DNA of 64,000 nucleotides from Saccharum officinarum (Eukaryota; Streptophyta; Magnoliopsida; Poales; Poaceae), in assembly GCA_020631735.1 (NCBI GenBank), contig CM036188.1, positions 12,070,214-12,134,213 of the forward strand, in the 5' to 3' direction. Each line of letters starts with the position of its first letter. The first letter of the stretch is position 1. Under the pieces are notes generated by a model. That model saw only the letters and a list, made by a program, of their open reading frames with translations, was not told the DNA's origin and did no database searches. The translations under genes and the position numbers were made by a program. Below are positions 36,218-47,145 of this stretch, piece after piece.

Positions 36218-37572
36218 GGCATCATTTTCATTGCTCTTGGCAATGAGCTCTTGTTCAAGATTTTGTATTTCTTGGTTGTCCTCTTGTAGCCCTTGCTCAT
36301 TTGATCTATTATGCCTAATAGATCATCCTTGGAGTAGTCCTCATCCTCCTCATCATCACTCCTACAATCATTACTAGCACAAGAATCATCATCACTATCA
36401 TCATGTTTTACCTTGGTAGGCTTGGCCATAAGGCATGTTGATGTAGTGTCGAAGATGGATGGCTTGTTGGAGAGGGCGATGTTTGCAATGGCTCGCCGAG
36501 TGATCCTCTCATCATCACTAGAGCTTTCATCATCATCACTATCGGAGTTGTCACTATCCCAAGTGACTACATAACCACCACCCTTCTTCTTCTTGTTGAA
36601 AGTGAAGCTCTTCTTTGCTTTCTTCTCATTCTCTTTCTTATCCTTCTTGTTCTTCTTGAGCTTCAAGTCCCCATTATGAAATCTCTTATCTTCATAGGGG
36701 CAATCCGCCACTATGTGATCGGGGCTATTGCAATTGTAGCAAAGGGTCTTTGCCTTTATAGTGTCTCTCCTCTTCCTTGCCCCATATCCTCTCTTCTTCA
36801 TGAACCTTCCCATCTTATGCACAAGGAGGGCCATGGTCTCATCATCGAATGGATCATCATCATCACTCTCCACCTTGCTCTTGCCCTTAGAGGATGAAGC
36901 CTTGAATGCAATGGGCTTCTCTTGCTTGACCTTGGTCTCCTTCTTCTCTTCTACCTCATCTTCATCATCATTGTATTGGGCATCGGTCATTATATCTCCA
37001 AGCACATTGGTTGGTTTGACCTTGTCCAATCCCTCTCTAAAGATCATTCTTCTCAAGGTGGCAAACTTCTTGGGTAAGCACATCAAGAACTTGTGTGAGA
37101 AGTCCTTGTCCTCAACCTTCTCCCCAAGCCCCTTGAGATCATTGACAATGACTTGGAGCCTATAGAACATCTCCGGGATGGATTCATCATCCTTCATCTT
37201 GAATGTGGAGAACTTGTCCTTGAGCATATATAGTTTGGCACTTTTTACCGTTGAAGTGCCTTCATATGTTTCTTCAAGCCTTATCCAAAGCTCATTTGCC
37301 TTTTCAAGATCTTTGATTTGCTCAAATACTTTATCATCAATGGCACGATAGATTCTGTCAAGTGCCGCCGTATTGCATTGTTTGTTGATGCGGTCATTGG
37401 GAGTGAGGTTTTCCTCATCAAGAATGACGTATCCTTCTTTGGTCACATCCCAAACCTTCTCATGTATATTGCCTAGATATTGCTTCATCTTTCTTTTCCA
37501 ATGATCAAAGGAAGAGACGCCATCAAAGAATGGAGGCTTGCCACTAACATGATTGAACATAACTTGAGCCAT
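36214..37572 (-). pseudogene. Element A gag, N-terminal part
   Basis: 452 codons from the ATG at 37572 (MAQVMFNHVSGKPPFFDGVS). A Copia gag domain (FDHWKRKMKQYL, EMFYRLQVIVNDLKGLG) is followed by a Lys/Glu-rich hinge and the first zinc knuckle CYNCNSPDHIVADC, then an acidic stretch. It ends early in out-of-frame residues after IIDQMSKG, where element B continues into coiled coil. A single-base change near 36290-36310 accounts for this. Confidence 0.88.
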
Positions 37573-37611
37573 CTTACACCGAGGTTGTTAAGCCTTACAA
37601 ACGGTAACCAC

Positions 37612-37624
37612 GGCTCTGATACCA
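37612..37624 (-). promoter_or_regulatory. Element A primer-binding site
   Basis: Minus strand TGGTATCAGAGCC, complementary to the 3' end of plant initiator tRNA-Met, two bases from the 5' LTR. Confidence 0.92.
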
Positions 37625-37626
37625 CT

Positions 37627-38721
37627 TGAAAGGTCTTGACGGCTAGAGGGGGGTGAATAGCCTATTAAAATTTTCTACAAAGGTAAGCTAAACAAGTTTA
37701 TCAATAAAACAAATAGCGAGATGTGAGTTTTGCTTAGCCTACGGGGTGTTTGCAAGCCACCTAACCAATTCACAATTCTAGTAATTACACGCAACCACAC
37801 AAGTCAAACCGAGAAGGAAACTATAACTAGCAAGCTACACAAAGAAGCTACTCTAGTAAAGCTAACTCGCTAGCAAAGATAACTAAGAAATTAATACATG
37901 AGAGAGTTAGGAGGGTATCACCGAGGGGAGAAGTATTGAGCCAACCAATCAATATGATCAAGAGATGAATACCACAATATACAACCATCGGGATCGATCA
38001 AACACAATAAGAATGATGGCACGAAGATTTATCCCGAGGTTCACGTGCTTGCCGGCACGCTAGTCCCCGTTGTGTCCCTCTTCACCACGTGGTTCGGTGG
38101 CTAATCGGTCACACACTGAGCCTCTCAAAAGGCGCCACAAGAACCTACCAAATGGCAAAAGGTTGCAATGACACGAAGCAATTTACTAATGTTGCCTTTG
38201 GCGCTTCGCAGAGGTAGGCACAAACCCCTCACAATCACCGGAGGTGGCTAAGAACAATCACCAACTCTTGCCAACGCCTCCAAGCTGCTCCAAGCCGTCT
38301 AGGTGGCGGCAACCACCAAGAGAAACAAGAATCCCGCAGCAAATCAACCACCAAGTGCCAACTAGATGCAATCTCATAATGCAAATGCACTTGGATCACT
38401 CAATCTCACTTCGAATATGCAAAGAAGCAAGAGAGATGAGTGGGAGGGGAGTTGCTTAGCTCAAAGTGCTCACAAGTATGTTAAATGTTCGAGAGAGGGA
38501 GCCTTGAGCCGGCCAACGAGTATTTATAGACGTACCCCTTCGAATATAGCCGTTAGAAACTTAAACAGCTGAAATCGGGCTGACCGGACGCGCTGGTCCA
38601 ACTGACCGGACGCGCCGGTCGCACAACGGCTAACTCGTGAAGTACTGACCGGACGCGCTGGTCCAAAAGACCGGACGCGCTGGTCGTCCAACGGCTAACT
38701 GCGAAGCAACAACCGGACGCG
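37627..38721 (-). repeat. Element A right LTR (5' LTR), segment left of element B
   Basis: The first 1095 bp of the right LTR up to the B insertion. TATA-like CTATAAATACTC on the minus strand near 38521-38530. The remaining part is at 49174-49766. Confidence 0.9.
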
Positions 38722-40746
38722 TGTAAGGTCCGAATGGCTAGAGGGGGGGGGTGAATAGCCTAATTAAAACTTCTACAAGAATTACTTAACCACAAGTTAG
38801 TATAAAAGGTGGCGGAGCAAAATGCACTAGCTCTAACTAATTAAGCAAGCCACCTACACAAGTCTAGTACAAGGCTATCCACTAAACACTACAACAACAA
38901 CAAGCTAGATACAAGATGTAAAACGAGAGAAGAGCTTCGAGTGATTATACCGCCGTGTAGAGATGAGAAGTACCAATCAATCAATCACACAAGAGAAATC
39001 CTCGGGAAGAGAATGACACAAGAATTTATCCCGAGGTTCACTTGCTTCCCGGCAAGCTACTCCTCGTTGTGGCGATGTACCCACTTGTCGGTTCGCGAGC
39101 TAATCAACTATCAAGAGTTGAGCCCTCGGCGGGCGCCGCACAACCGCACACAAGAAGGGGATCCTCCAAGCCACGAGCTCCACTAGAGTATCCAAATTTG
39201 CGAACTCCCGCGGGGAAGGATCAAGAACCCCTTACAACACTTGGTGAAGGCTCCAACAATCTCCAATTGCGAGCTCAATCACCTCCGCTGCTCCAAGCCG
39301 TCTACCGTGTCGGGAAACACGGAAGAGTAACGAGAAATCCGCAGCAACTCGAAGATCAAGTGCCTCTAGAATGCAACTCTCAAGCAAAGCACTTGAATCT
39401 CACTCAATCTCACTCAAGATGTGCAATCAATCAAAGAGATGAGTGGAGGGGTTGTTCTCTAGCTCAAAGGATGTCTCTATATCTCAAAATATGCAAGAGT
39501 TTACCTCAAACCCCGGACATCCTCTATTTATAACGAAGGGGTACGCAGCTAGCCGTTACGGACGACGCAGCGAAAATCGTGCTGACCGGACGCTCCGGTC
39601 AGGGTGACCGGACGCGTCCGGTCACTACACGACAACCGTGAACTGTGCGCGTCAGAACTAGCCGTTGCCCTGACCGGACGCGCTGAACCGAGTGACCGGA
39701 CGCGACAGTGCCAGCGTCCGGTCGCGTTCCAGTAAGCTCCCGTTGAGACCGGACGCGTCAGATCACACGTGACCGGACGCGCTCAACGAGTGACCGGACG
39801 CGACAGTGCCAGCGTCCGGTCGCGTTCCAGTAAGCTCCAGCTACGACCGGACGCGTCCGATCGTACGTGACCGGACGCGCCGCGCGTCCGATCGTCACTC
39901 CGCTTCGCTCTGTGTTCCTGGACGCCTGACCGGACACTCCGGTCCCGTGAAGGACCGGACGCGCCGGTCGCGCGCTTCTCTCTTACGCTCAGTTGTACTG
40001 ACCGGACGCGCTGGTCAGGCCAGACCCGCGTCCGGTCACAAACCCTAGAGCTCGCGCTGCGTTGAACTGACCGGACGCGTCCGGTCAAACTGAGACCGCG
40101 TCCGGTGCAGCGTCCGATCGCCGTTTTTCAGTGAAAAATATTTCGGACTTTCGCCACCTTTTCTCGCCTCCGGCGCAATAGAAAATAGGCATTTCATTTT
40201 CTCGAAAACGCCTGAATCCCAAACCCCTTATTACCGCTCAAACACCACCGCCTTCGCAAATGTGCTAACACCACCAAGTGTACACCACAAAGTGCATGTG
40301 TGTTAGCATTTCACAAACATTTTCCAAGGCGTTATGTTAGTTCTCAACTAGATCCTAATGCATATGCTCAAGACATTGATCTAGTGGCACTTGATTCCCG
40401 AGCTAACCGTGATTGCCCCTCTTGATAGTCGACTATGTATCCTAAATCCGGTCAATCACTTCTCTACTCAACTTAGACCGGCAAAAGGAAAACCCTATGG
40501 TTATACCTTTGCCTTGCGCTCTTAGATCTTTCTCCTCCACTTGATCATCAAGTTCATCATATTATGTGCATCTCCACCATGATCGTCATTTCATGTCCAT
40601 GCACCATTTCTTTGTGATCTTGTGGCCACCACTCCTTGCCACGTACACTTTCATCACATGCGTTGCTTATGCCTAACTCAAAACACTTAACACATGGCAT
40701 TAGCAACTTGGTGTCATTAATTACCAAAACCAAACTTGGGCTTTCA
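38722..40746 (-). repeat. Element B left LTR (3' LTR)
   Basis: TGTAAGGTCCGAATGGCTAG to AAACTTGGGCTTTCA. On the minus strand TTATAAATAG near 39524 is TATA-like. Its first 40 bases share GGCTAGAGGGGGGTGAATAG with element A LTRs, showing common ancestry. Confidence 0.94.
39585..40110. repeat. CpG-rich CCGGACGCG array in LTR B (left)
   Basis: More than a dozen CCGGACGCG or CGCGTCCGG words, many in palindromic pairs, with a longer sub-repeat GTGACCGGACGCGACAGTGC present twice. Same motif as in LTR A but a different arrangement. Confidence 0.88.
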
Positions 40747-40762
40747 ATCTCCCCCTTTTTGG
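40747..40762 (-). promoter_or_regulatory. Element B polypurine tract
   Basis: Minus strand AAAAAGGGGGAGAT immediately before the 3' LTR. Confidence 0.88.
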
Positions 40763-41814
40763 TAATTGATGACAACCATCACAAAGATATGAAATGAAAT
40801 CAATTTTCAATTTCGATAGTATTAGCTCCCCCTACATATGTGCTTCCATGAGTTTGGTTCAATTGTGCACATATGTATGGATTTGAATTTTGGGAGAGTT
40901 ACTACTATCAAATTGATGCTAAGGTATATAGAATGGACCTTTGAAGCGTGATACCAATCGGAGTTGCCTTTATATACCATCCTTAGCATCGATGTAGCTA
41001 GACACCACTTGTAATACATCACTTGTAAAGATCACAAACACTAAAGTACCCCGTGAGATCAACATTATAAGCAAAGGTGTCTAGATACCACTTATAAAGC
41101 TACTTTCAACAAATCATCATTCAAGTTCTATTTCTAGCATACACCATACAATCATGAATTATGAATTTAAGCTTTGCAATGCAACAATTCATTATGTTAA
41201 TGCACATACAAATGCAACAAATAATTCATGAGCTTGCTCCCCCTACTTGTGTGCTCAATTTTAATTGATCCCTTTCTAATGTCATATCTTTTGCTTTCTC
41301 TCCCCCTTAGTAACTTAACTTTTTATCTTTGTGACTTTTCTATCTTTGTGACTTTTCTCTCCCCCTTTGTCAACAATCACCAAAAAGGTGCCAATTTTAG
41401 TGAGAGATAAGTCAATCAATATGAGGGAGTCCAAATTATGGTTCAATCTAGATCACTTGCCTAGAATATGTAATTCGGTTTGATCCAAGGACAAGCTTCT
41501 TCACACCTCATAAAGTATAAGGGTTATCTTGACCATGTTGAAATACACATCATGAGCTCATTTTCTAGATTCAACACTAGGTTTGCAAGCCCACAAACAT
41601 GTCATATGCTACCACTAGGTCAATCAAACATAGAAGCAATAGTGGTACCATATATACATTAAACTCATTTGATTTTCATGAATGAGCCTATTTGTCATGC
41701 AAATATGTCTATATGTTCTAAACATGTCCTTATCAAAGTATGGATGATATGCCAAACAACTTTACCTTGCTATGTTGGAGGAGAGGCATGTCATATAAGA
41801 ATGTGGGGGTGCAC
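40763..41814 (-). other. Element B untranslated region with extra PPT-like motifs
   Basis: About 1 kb without a credible gene. Further GGGGGAG purine tracts (minus strand) near 40827, 41238, 41299 and 41357. Phrases such as GACCTTTGAAGCGTGATACC are shared with the same region of element A. Confidence 0.65.
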
Positions 41815-44800
41815 TCATTTCAAGTTGGAGAAGTCAAGTATGTTCAATTCATTCTTCAACTTGTAAAATCTCTTTTCATCAAGTGGCTTTGTAAAGATGT
41901 CGGCTAGTTGATCTTCGGTGCCAATGCTCTCAATGCTAATATCACCCTTTTGTTGATGGTCTCTTATGAAGTGATGCCTTATGTCAATGTGCTTGGTTCT
42001 TGAATGTTGAACCGGATTTTGTGTCATCTTGATAGCACTTTCATTATCACAAAACAAAGGCATATTCTTGAATTTAATTCCAAAGTCATTCAAAGTGGCC
42101 TTCATCCAAAGCAATTGTGCACAACAACTACCGGCACTAATGTATTCGGCCTCGGCGGTAGATAGTGCAACACTATTTTGTTTCTTTGATGACCATGAAA
42201 CAAGAGACCTTCCAAGCAATTGACAAGTGCCACTTGTGCTCATTCTATCAATCTTGCATCCACCATAGTCGGAGTCCGAATATCCAATCAACTCAAAATT
42301 AGACCCCTTGGGATACCATAATCCAACATCATGAGTGCCCTTGAGATATCTCAATATTCTCTTGGTTGCTTTCAAGTGACTTTCTCTAGGTGAAGCTTGA
42401 TATCTTGCACACTTGCATACACTAAACATCACATCCGGCCTAGAAGCGGTGACATAGAGCAAACTTCCAATCATGGATCGGTATTGTTTTTGATCTACCA
42501 TGTTGCCACTAGCATCAATACCCAATTGATCATTAGTGCCCATTGGTGTGCTCATTGGCTTAGCTTCTTGCAATCCAAACTTCTTGATCATGTCCTTGAT
42601 GTACTTGCCTTGACTTACAAAAGTGCCATTCTTCATTTGCTTGATTTGAAGTCCAAGGAAGTAACTAAGCTCTCCAATCATAGACATTTCAAACTCATTA
42701 GCCATCATATTTCCAAACTCTTCACAAAAGTCTTGGTTAGTTGATCCAAAGATAATATCATCAACATAGATTTGCAACACAAACAAGTCATTTCCAAGCT
42801 TCTTGGTGAAGAGAGTGGTGTCAACCTTTCCCATCTTGAACCCTTTAGAGAGGAGAAAGTCCCTCAACCTCTCATACCATGCTCTAGGTGCTTGCTTCAA
42901 ACCATACAATGCCTTCTTTAGCTTGTAAACATGGTCAGGCTTCTTGTCATCTTCAAAACCGGGAGGTTGCTCAACATAAACTTCTTCATTGATGTAGCCA
43001 TTGAGAAATGCACTCTTGACATCCATTTGATAGAGCTTAATGTTGTGTGCACAAGCATATGCTAATAAGATTCTAATAGCCTCCAATCTTGCAAACGGTG
43101 CATATGTCTCTCCAAAGTCAAGACCTTCAACTTGTGTGTAACCTTGTGCTACCAATCTTGCTTTGTTTCTTACAACTACACCATCTTGATCTTGCTTGTT
43201 TCTAAAGACCCACTTAGTACCAATCACATTATAGTTCTTTGGCCTTTCAACAAGTTTCCAAACTTGATTTCTAGTGAAGTTGTTTAGCTCTTCATGCATG
43301 GCATTTACCCAATCGGAATCTTTCAATGCATCTTCTATTTTCTTAGGTTCTTCAAGTGACACAAATGAGTAGTGCTCACAAAAGGATGCTAGCTTTGATC
43401 TAGTTTGAACACCACTTTGAATTCCACCAATGATTTGATCCAATGGATGATCTCTTGCAATATTAGTAGGTTGGAGTATTGGGAGTTGATTGCTTCCACT
43501 AGCTTGACCTTGAACTTGAGCTTCATCATGAGAACCACTAGAGCTTGCTTGATTTGTATTAATTTGCACACTTTGGTTGATTACATGAATATCATCATCA
43601 TCAACTTGCATCGGCCTTATATCACCAATGTCCATGTTCTTCATTGCATTTGATAATTGATCTCCTCTCACATCATCAAGGTTTTGAGCTTCATTTTGAG
43701 ACCCTTGGGTTTCATCAAACTCAACATCATGAACTTCTTCCAAGGTGCCATTTGTGAGATTCCAAACTCTATATGATTTGCTTGTGGTAGAATAACCAAG
43801 TAAGAACCCTTCATCACATTTCTTTTCAAACTTGCTCAATCTAGTGCCTTTCTTAAGAATATAGCATTTGCAACCAAACACTCTAAAGTATGCAATGTTG
43901 GGCTTTCTTCCATTCAATAGCTCATATGGTGTCTTTCCAAGCTTCCCATGGCAATAGAGACGGTTGCTACAATAGCAAGCCGTGTTGATAGCTTCACTCC
44001 AAAATGAATGACTCACACTGTATTCACTAAGCATTGATCTAGCCATATCAATCAAGGTTCTATTTTTCCTTTCAACTACACCATTGGATTGAGGAGTGTA
44101 TGTTGGTGAGAATTGATGTCCAATACCAAGATCATCACACAAATCTTCAATTCTTGTGTTCTTAAACTCACTACCATTGTCACTTCTAATCTTCTTGATG
44201 GTAGTCTCAAACTCATTTTGTACCCTCTTGACAAAAGACTTGAATAGATCATAAACATCACTCTTGTCATAAAGAAAGAGCACCCAAGTGTATCTAGTGT
44301 AGTCATCCACTATCACAAAGCCATACTTGTTGCCACCAATGCTAGTGTATGTTGTTGGCCCAAACAAGTCCATGTGCAATAACTCAAATGCCTTTGATGT
44401 GCTCATTTCACTTTTACTAGGATGTGTATTTCCAACTTGTTTGCCGGCTTGACAAGCACTACATAGTTTATCCTTCTCAAAGGTGACATCCTTCAATCCT
44501 CTAACTAAGTCATGCCTCAAAAGTTTGTTCAATTGTTTCATTCCAACATGACCAAGCCTTCTATGCCATAACCAACCCATACTAGATTTACTAAGCAAGC
44601 ATGATGTCAATTGTGTCTCACTATCATTGAAGTCAACCAAGTATAAGCTACCATGTCTAAATCCTTTGAATATCAAATTTGATCCATCAACACTTATGAC
44701 TTCAACATCATCACTACCAAATATGCACTTGAAGCCAAGATCACAAAGTTGTGCCACCGATAAAAGATTGAAATCTAAGCTCTCAACTAGCAACACATTA

Positions 44801-44952
44801 GATATGCTCATGTCATTTGAGATAGCAATTTTACCAAGCCCCTTGACCTTGCCTTTCTTGTTGTTGCCAAAAGTGATAGCATCAAAACCACCATTTTGAC
44901 TAGTATCAATTGATTTAAACATACAAGAATCCCCGTCATATGTTGAGTGCAC
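41815..44952 (-). CDS. Element B pol (integrase, RT, RNase H), frameshifted at the protease
   Basis: 1045 codons. Integrase motifs [34 protein letters not shown] and [15 protein letters not shown] motifs [11 protein letters not shown] and [12 protein letters not shown]; RNase H motifs GYSDSDYGG and STAEAEYIS. The annotated ATG is an artefact. The protease active site [11 protein letters not shown] is present just upstream in another frame, and one base is missing in the following Gly-Asp codons (near 44931-44936, compared with element A). Everything after that point is open. Confidence 0.9.
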   Translation of the reverse strand: MHSTYDGDSCMFKSIDTSQNGGFDAITFGNNKKGKVKGLGKIAISNDMSISNVLLVESLDFNLLSVAQLCDLGFKCIFGSDDVEVISVDGSNLIFKGFRHGSLYLVDFNDSETQLTSCLLSKSSMGWLWHRRLGHVGMKQLNKLLRHDLVRGLKDVTFEKDKLCSACQAGKQVGNTHPSKSEMSTSKAFELLHMDLFGPTTYTSIGGNKYGFVIVDDYTRYTWVLFLYDKSDVYDLFKSFVKRVQNEFETTIKKIRSDNGSEFKNTRIEDLCDDLGIGHQFSPTYTPQSNGVVERKNRTLIDMARSMLSEYSVSHSFWSEAINTACYCSNRLYCHGKLGKTPYELLNGRKPNIAYFRVFGCKCYILKKGTRLSKFEKKCDEGFLLGYSTTSKSYRVWNLTNGTLEEVHDVEFDETQGSQNEAQNLDDVRGDQLSNAMKNMDIGDIRPMQVDDDDIHVINQSVQINTNQASSSGSHDEAQVQGQASGSNQLPILQPTNIARDHPLDQIIGGIQSGVQTRSKLASFCEHYSFVSLEEPKKIEDALKDSDWVNAMHEELNNFTRNQVWKLVERPKNYNVIGTKWVFRNKQDQDGVVVRNKARLVAQGYTQVEGLDFGETYAPFARLEAIRILLAYACAHNIKLYQMDVKSAFLNGYINEEVYVEQPPGFEDDKKPDHVYKLKKALYGLKQAPRAWYERLRDFLLSKGFKMGKVDTTLFTKKLGNDLFVLQIYVDDIIFGSTNQDFCEEFGNMMANEFEMSMIGELSYFLGLQIKQMKNGTFVSQGKYIKDMIKKFGLQEAKPMSTPMGTNDQLGIDASGNMVDQKQYRSMIGSLLYVTASRPDVMFSVCKCARYQASPRESHLKATKRILRYLKGTHDVGLWYPKGSNFELIGYSDSDYGGCKIDRMSTSGTCQLLGRSLVSWSSKKQNSVALSTAEAEYISAGSCCAQLLWMKATLNDFGIKFKNMPLFCDNESAIKMTQNPVQHSRTKHIDIRHHFIRDHQQKGDISIESIGTEDQLADIFTKPLDEKRFYKLKNELNILDFSNLK

Positions 44953-45009
44953 CCACTATCAAGCACCCAATGCCTTCCTCCGGCTTTGTAATTGACCTAC
45001 AAGACAAGA

Positions 45010-47085
45010 TCAATTCTTTTTAGGTACCCAAACTTGTTTGGGTCCTCCAAGGTTAGAGACTAAGCTCTTTGGTACCCAAATGGCTTTCTTCTTTGAGCCC
45101 ATCCATGGTGCACCAATGAACTTAGCATGAACACCATTTGTACCCTTGGTAAGTATATAGAAAGAATCAAACTTAATTGAGGATACTTTAGCATTGGATT
45201 TCTTGTTCATGCAATGTTGCTCTATGTGACCAACTTGCTTGCAACTTTTGCAATAGCTACCATTGTTCTTCACAAAACGAGTCTTGTGAGGAGCAAAAGC
45301 GACCTTGCCTTTCTTGGGGTTATAGCCCAATCCCTCTTTATAGAGAGAAGCCCTTTGGCTACCCAAGCACATAAGCAAGCGGTCCTCACCACCATAAGCC
45401 TTAGCTAAGGTGTGATTGAGCTCTTTTACCTCCTTCTTGAGAATTTCATTCTCAACTATTAGTGTGGAGTCACAAGTGAAACCGTCACTACTAGATGATG
45501 ATGATGTAGATGAGCTACATGGAGGGTTAGTGGAAACAACAATAGGCTTATGTAAAGATTCATCAATTATATCACATGATATGCCTATGTTGCAAGTTTT
45601 AGCTTTTTCAACATTAGTTGGCATGTTCTCACATTTTTCAGCTAGAGAGGAATGAGCTTCTTCAAGCTTAGTGTGAGACTTTTGAAGCTTCTTATGGTCT
45701 ACCTTTAGACTCTCATAAGATGCCCTAAGCTCATCAAGTTCTTGCATAAGGTTTTTCTTTTCCTTAAGTAAGCCCTTGCACTCCTTTCTAGATTCTTTAA
45801 AGTGTTGAGTGCAATCTTCTAGCATAGTGATTAGTTCATCTTTAGTGAATTCTTCTTCATCACTATCACTATCACTAGCATTATCATGATCACTCTCATC
45901 ATCGGATGATACCTTAGCGGCCTTAGCCATGAAGCACGATGGAGTGTCGAAGAGGGAGACCTTCTCTTGGATGGCAATGCTAGCATGTCCCTTCTTCTTG
46001 CTCTTGTAGTCATCCTCATCATCACTTGAGGAATCATCACTATCCCATGTAGCAACATGAGAATCATTCTTCTTTTTATGAGAGCTCTCCTTCTTTTCTT
46101 GCTTCTTCTTTTGCTTCTTCCTCTCCTTCTTGATAGCATCTTCATCATCACTATCATAAGGACACTTTGCAATGAGATGATCTTTGCTATGGCATCTAAA
46201 GCATCTCATGGTATGCTCATTCTTCTTAGATGAGTTCTTTCTCCTTCTTGCACGATAGCCCTTCTTCTTCATGAATTTGCCAAATTGCTTGACAAAGAGA
46301 GCCATCTTCTCATCAATGTCATCACTATCACAAGAGCTTGAGTCTTCTTCACTTGATGATTCAATCTTGGATTTGCCCTTGAATGTGGTGGCTTTGAATG
46401 CCACACTCTTCTTCTTCTCATCATCCTTCTTCTCATTTTCCTTCTTCTTCTTCTTGACCAACTCATCCTTCTCATCATCTTCTCTATATGAATCATCGGT
46501 CATTACCTCTTGAAATATTTGTTGAGGAGTTGAATCCTTCAATGTAGTCCTCACTAGCACGGTGATCAATGTATCAAATCTCTTGGGCAAGCTTCTCAAG
46601 AACTTCATAGAGAATTGGTTGTCCTTGACCTCCTCACCAAGTGCCTTGAGCTCATTCACAATGACTTGCAATCTATGAAACATTTCCGGTACACTCTCAT
46701 CTTCTTGCATCTTGAAGCTTGAAAATTTTTCTTGCAAGATATATGCTTTAGCGGTCTTTGTGCCTTCGGTGCCCTCAAATGTTTCTTCTAGCTTGGCCCA
46801 AGCATCATGAGCGATCTCAATGTTCTTCACTTGCTCAAAGGTCTTGTCATCTAGTGCCTCATGAAGAGCACTAATGGCAATGTCATTGCATTGGAGTTTC
46901 TTCTCTTCCACCGGTGTAGGTACTTCCGGATTAGCAACCTCAAATTTTGTTTCGGTGACCTTCCACACTTCTCTATTTATTGACTTGAGGTGTGCGGTCA
47001 TCTTAACCTTCCAATATGCATAATTTGTGCCATCAAAGTGAGGTGCCTTCTTGGTGTTGTTGATGTGCAAGCTTAATTGAGCCAT
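45010..47085 (-). CDS. Element B gag (intact)
   Basis: 691 codons from an ATG at 47085 (MAQLSLHINNTKKAPHFDGT). Copia gag domain with YWKVKMTAHLKS and EMFHRLQVIVNELKALG; a long Lys/Glu and Ser/Asp charged region; first zinc knuckle CFRCHSKDHLIAKC; coiled coil (SYESLKVDHKKLQKSHTKLE); second zinc knuckle CKSCKQVGHIEQHC; tail GPKQVWVPKKN. The long gag with a coiled coil between two knuckles fits Sireviruses. Packages element RNA in virus-like particles. Confidence 0.92.
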   Translation of the reverse strand: MAQLSLHINNTKKAPHFDGTNYAYWKVKMTAHLKSINREVWKVTETKFEVANPEVPTPVEEKKLQCNDIAISALHEALDDKTFEQVKNIEIAHDAWAKLEETFEGTEGTKTAKAYILQEKFSSFKMQEDESVPEMFHRLQVIVNELKALGEEVKDNQFSMKFLRSLPKRFDTLITVLVRTTLKDSTPQQIFQEVMTDDSYREDDEKDELVKKKKKENEKKDDEKKKSVAFKATTFKGKSKIESSSEEDSSSCDSDDIDEKMALFVKQFGKFMKKKGYRARRRKNSSKKNEHTMRCFRCHSKDHLIAKCPYDSDDEDAIKKERKKQKKKQEKKESSHKKKNDSHVATWDSDDSSSDDEDDYKSKKKGHASIAIQEKVSLFDTPSCFMAKAAKVSSDDESDHDNASDSDSDEEEFTKDELITMLEDCTQHFKESRKECKGLLKEKKNLMQELDELRASYESLKVDHKKLQKSHTKLEEAHSSLAEKCENMPTNVEKAKTCNIGISCDIIDESLHKPIVVSTNPPCSSSTSSSSSSDGFTCDSTLIVENEILKKEVKELNHTLAKAYGGEDRLLMCLGSQRASLYKEGLGYNPKKGKVAFAPHKTRFVKNNGSYCKSCKQVGHIEQHCMNKKSNAKVSSIKFDSFYILTKGTNGVHAKFIGAPWMGSKKKAIWVPKSLVSNLGGPKQVWVPKKN

Positions 47086-47130
47086 TTCTTTTTCACCGTA
47101 GGTTGTTAAGCCTCAAATAAACGATGCCTC

Positions 47131-47143
47131 GGCTCTGATACCA
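47131..47143 (-). promoter_or_regulatory. Element B primer-binding site
   Basis: Minus strand TGGTATCAGAGCC, initiator tRNA-Met type, next to the 5' LTR. Confidence 0.93.
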
Positions 47144-47145
47144 CT

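Noticed and set aside
39783..40088. Overlapping 80-160 codon frames on both strands in the LTRs (also 30068-30544 and 48205-48510)
   Set aside because: They are produced by the CpG-rich CCGGACGCG array, which lacks stop codons in several frames. They read as Arg/Ser/Val repeats and have no domain.
46269..46513. Met/Arg-rich and Ser-rich small frames in element B
   Set aside because: Alternate-frame readings of the charged gag hinge of element B.
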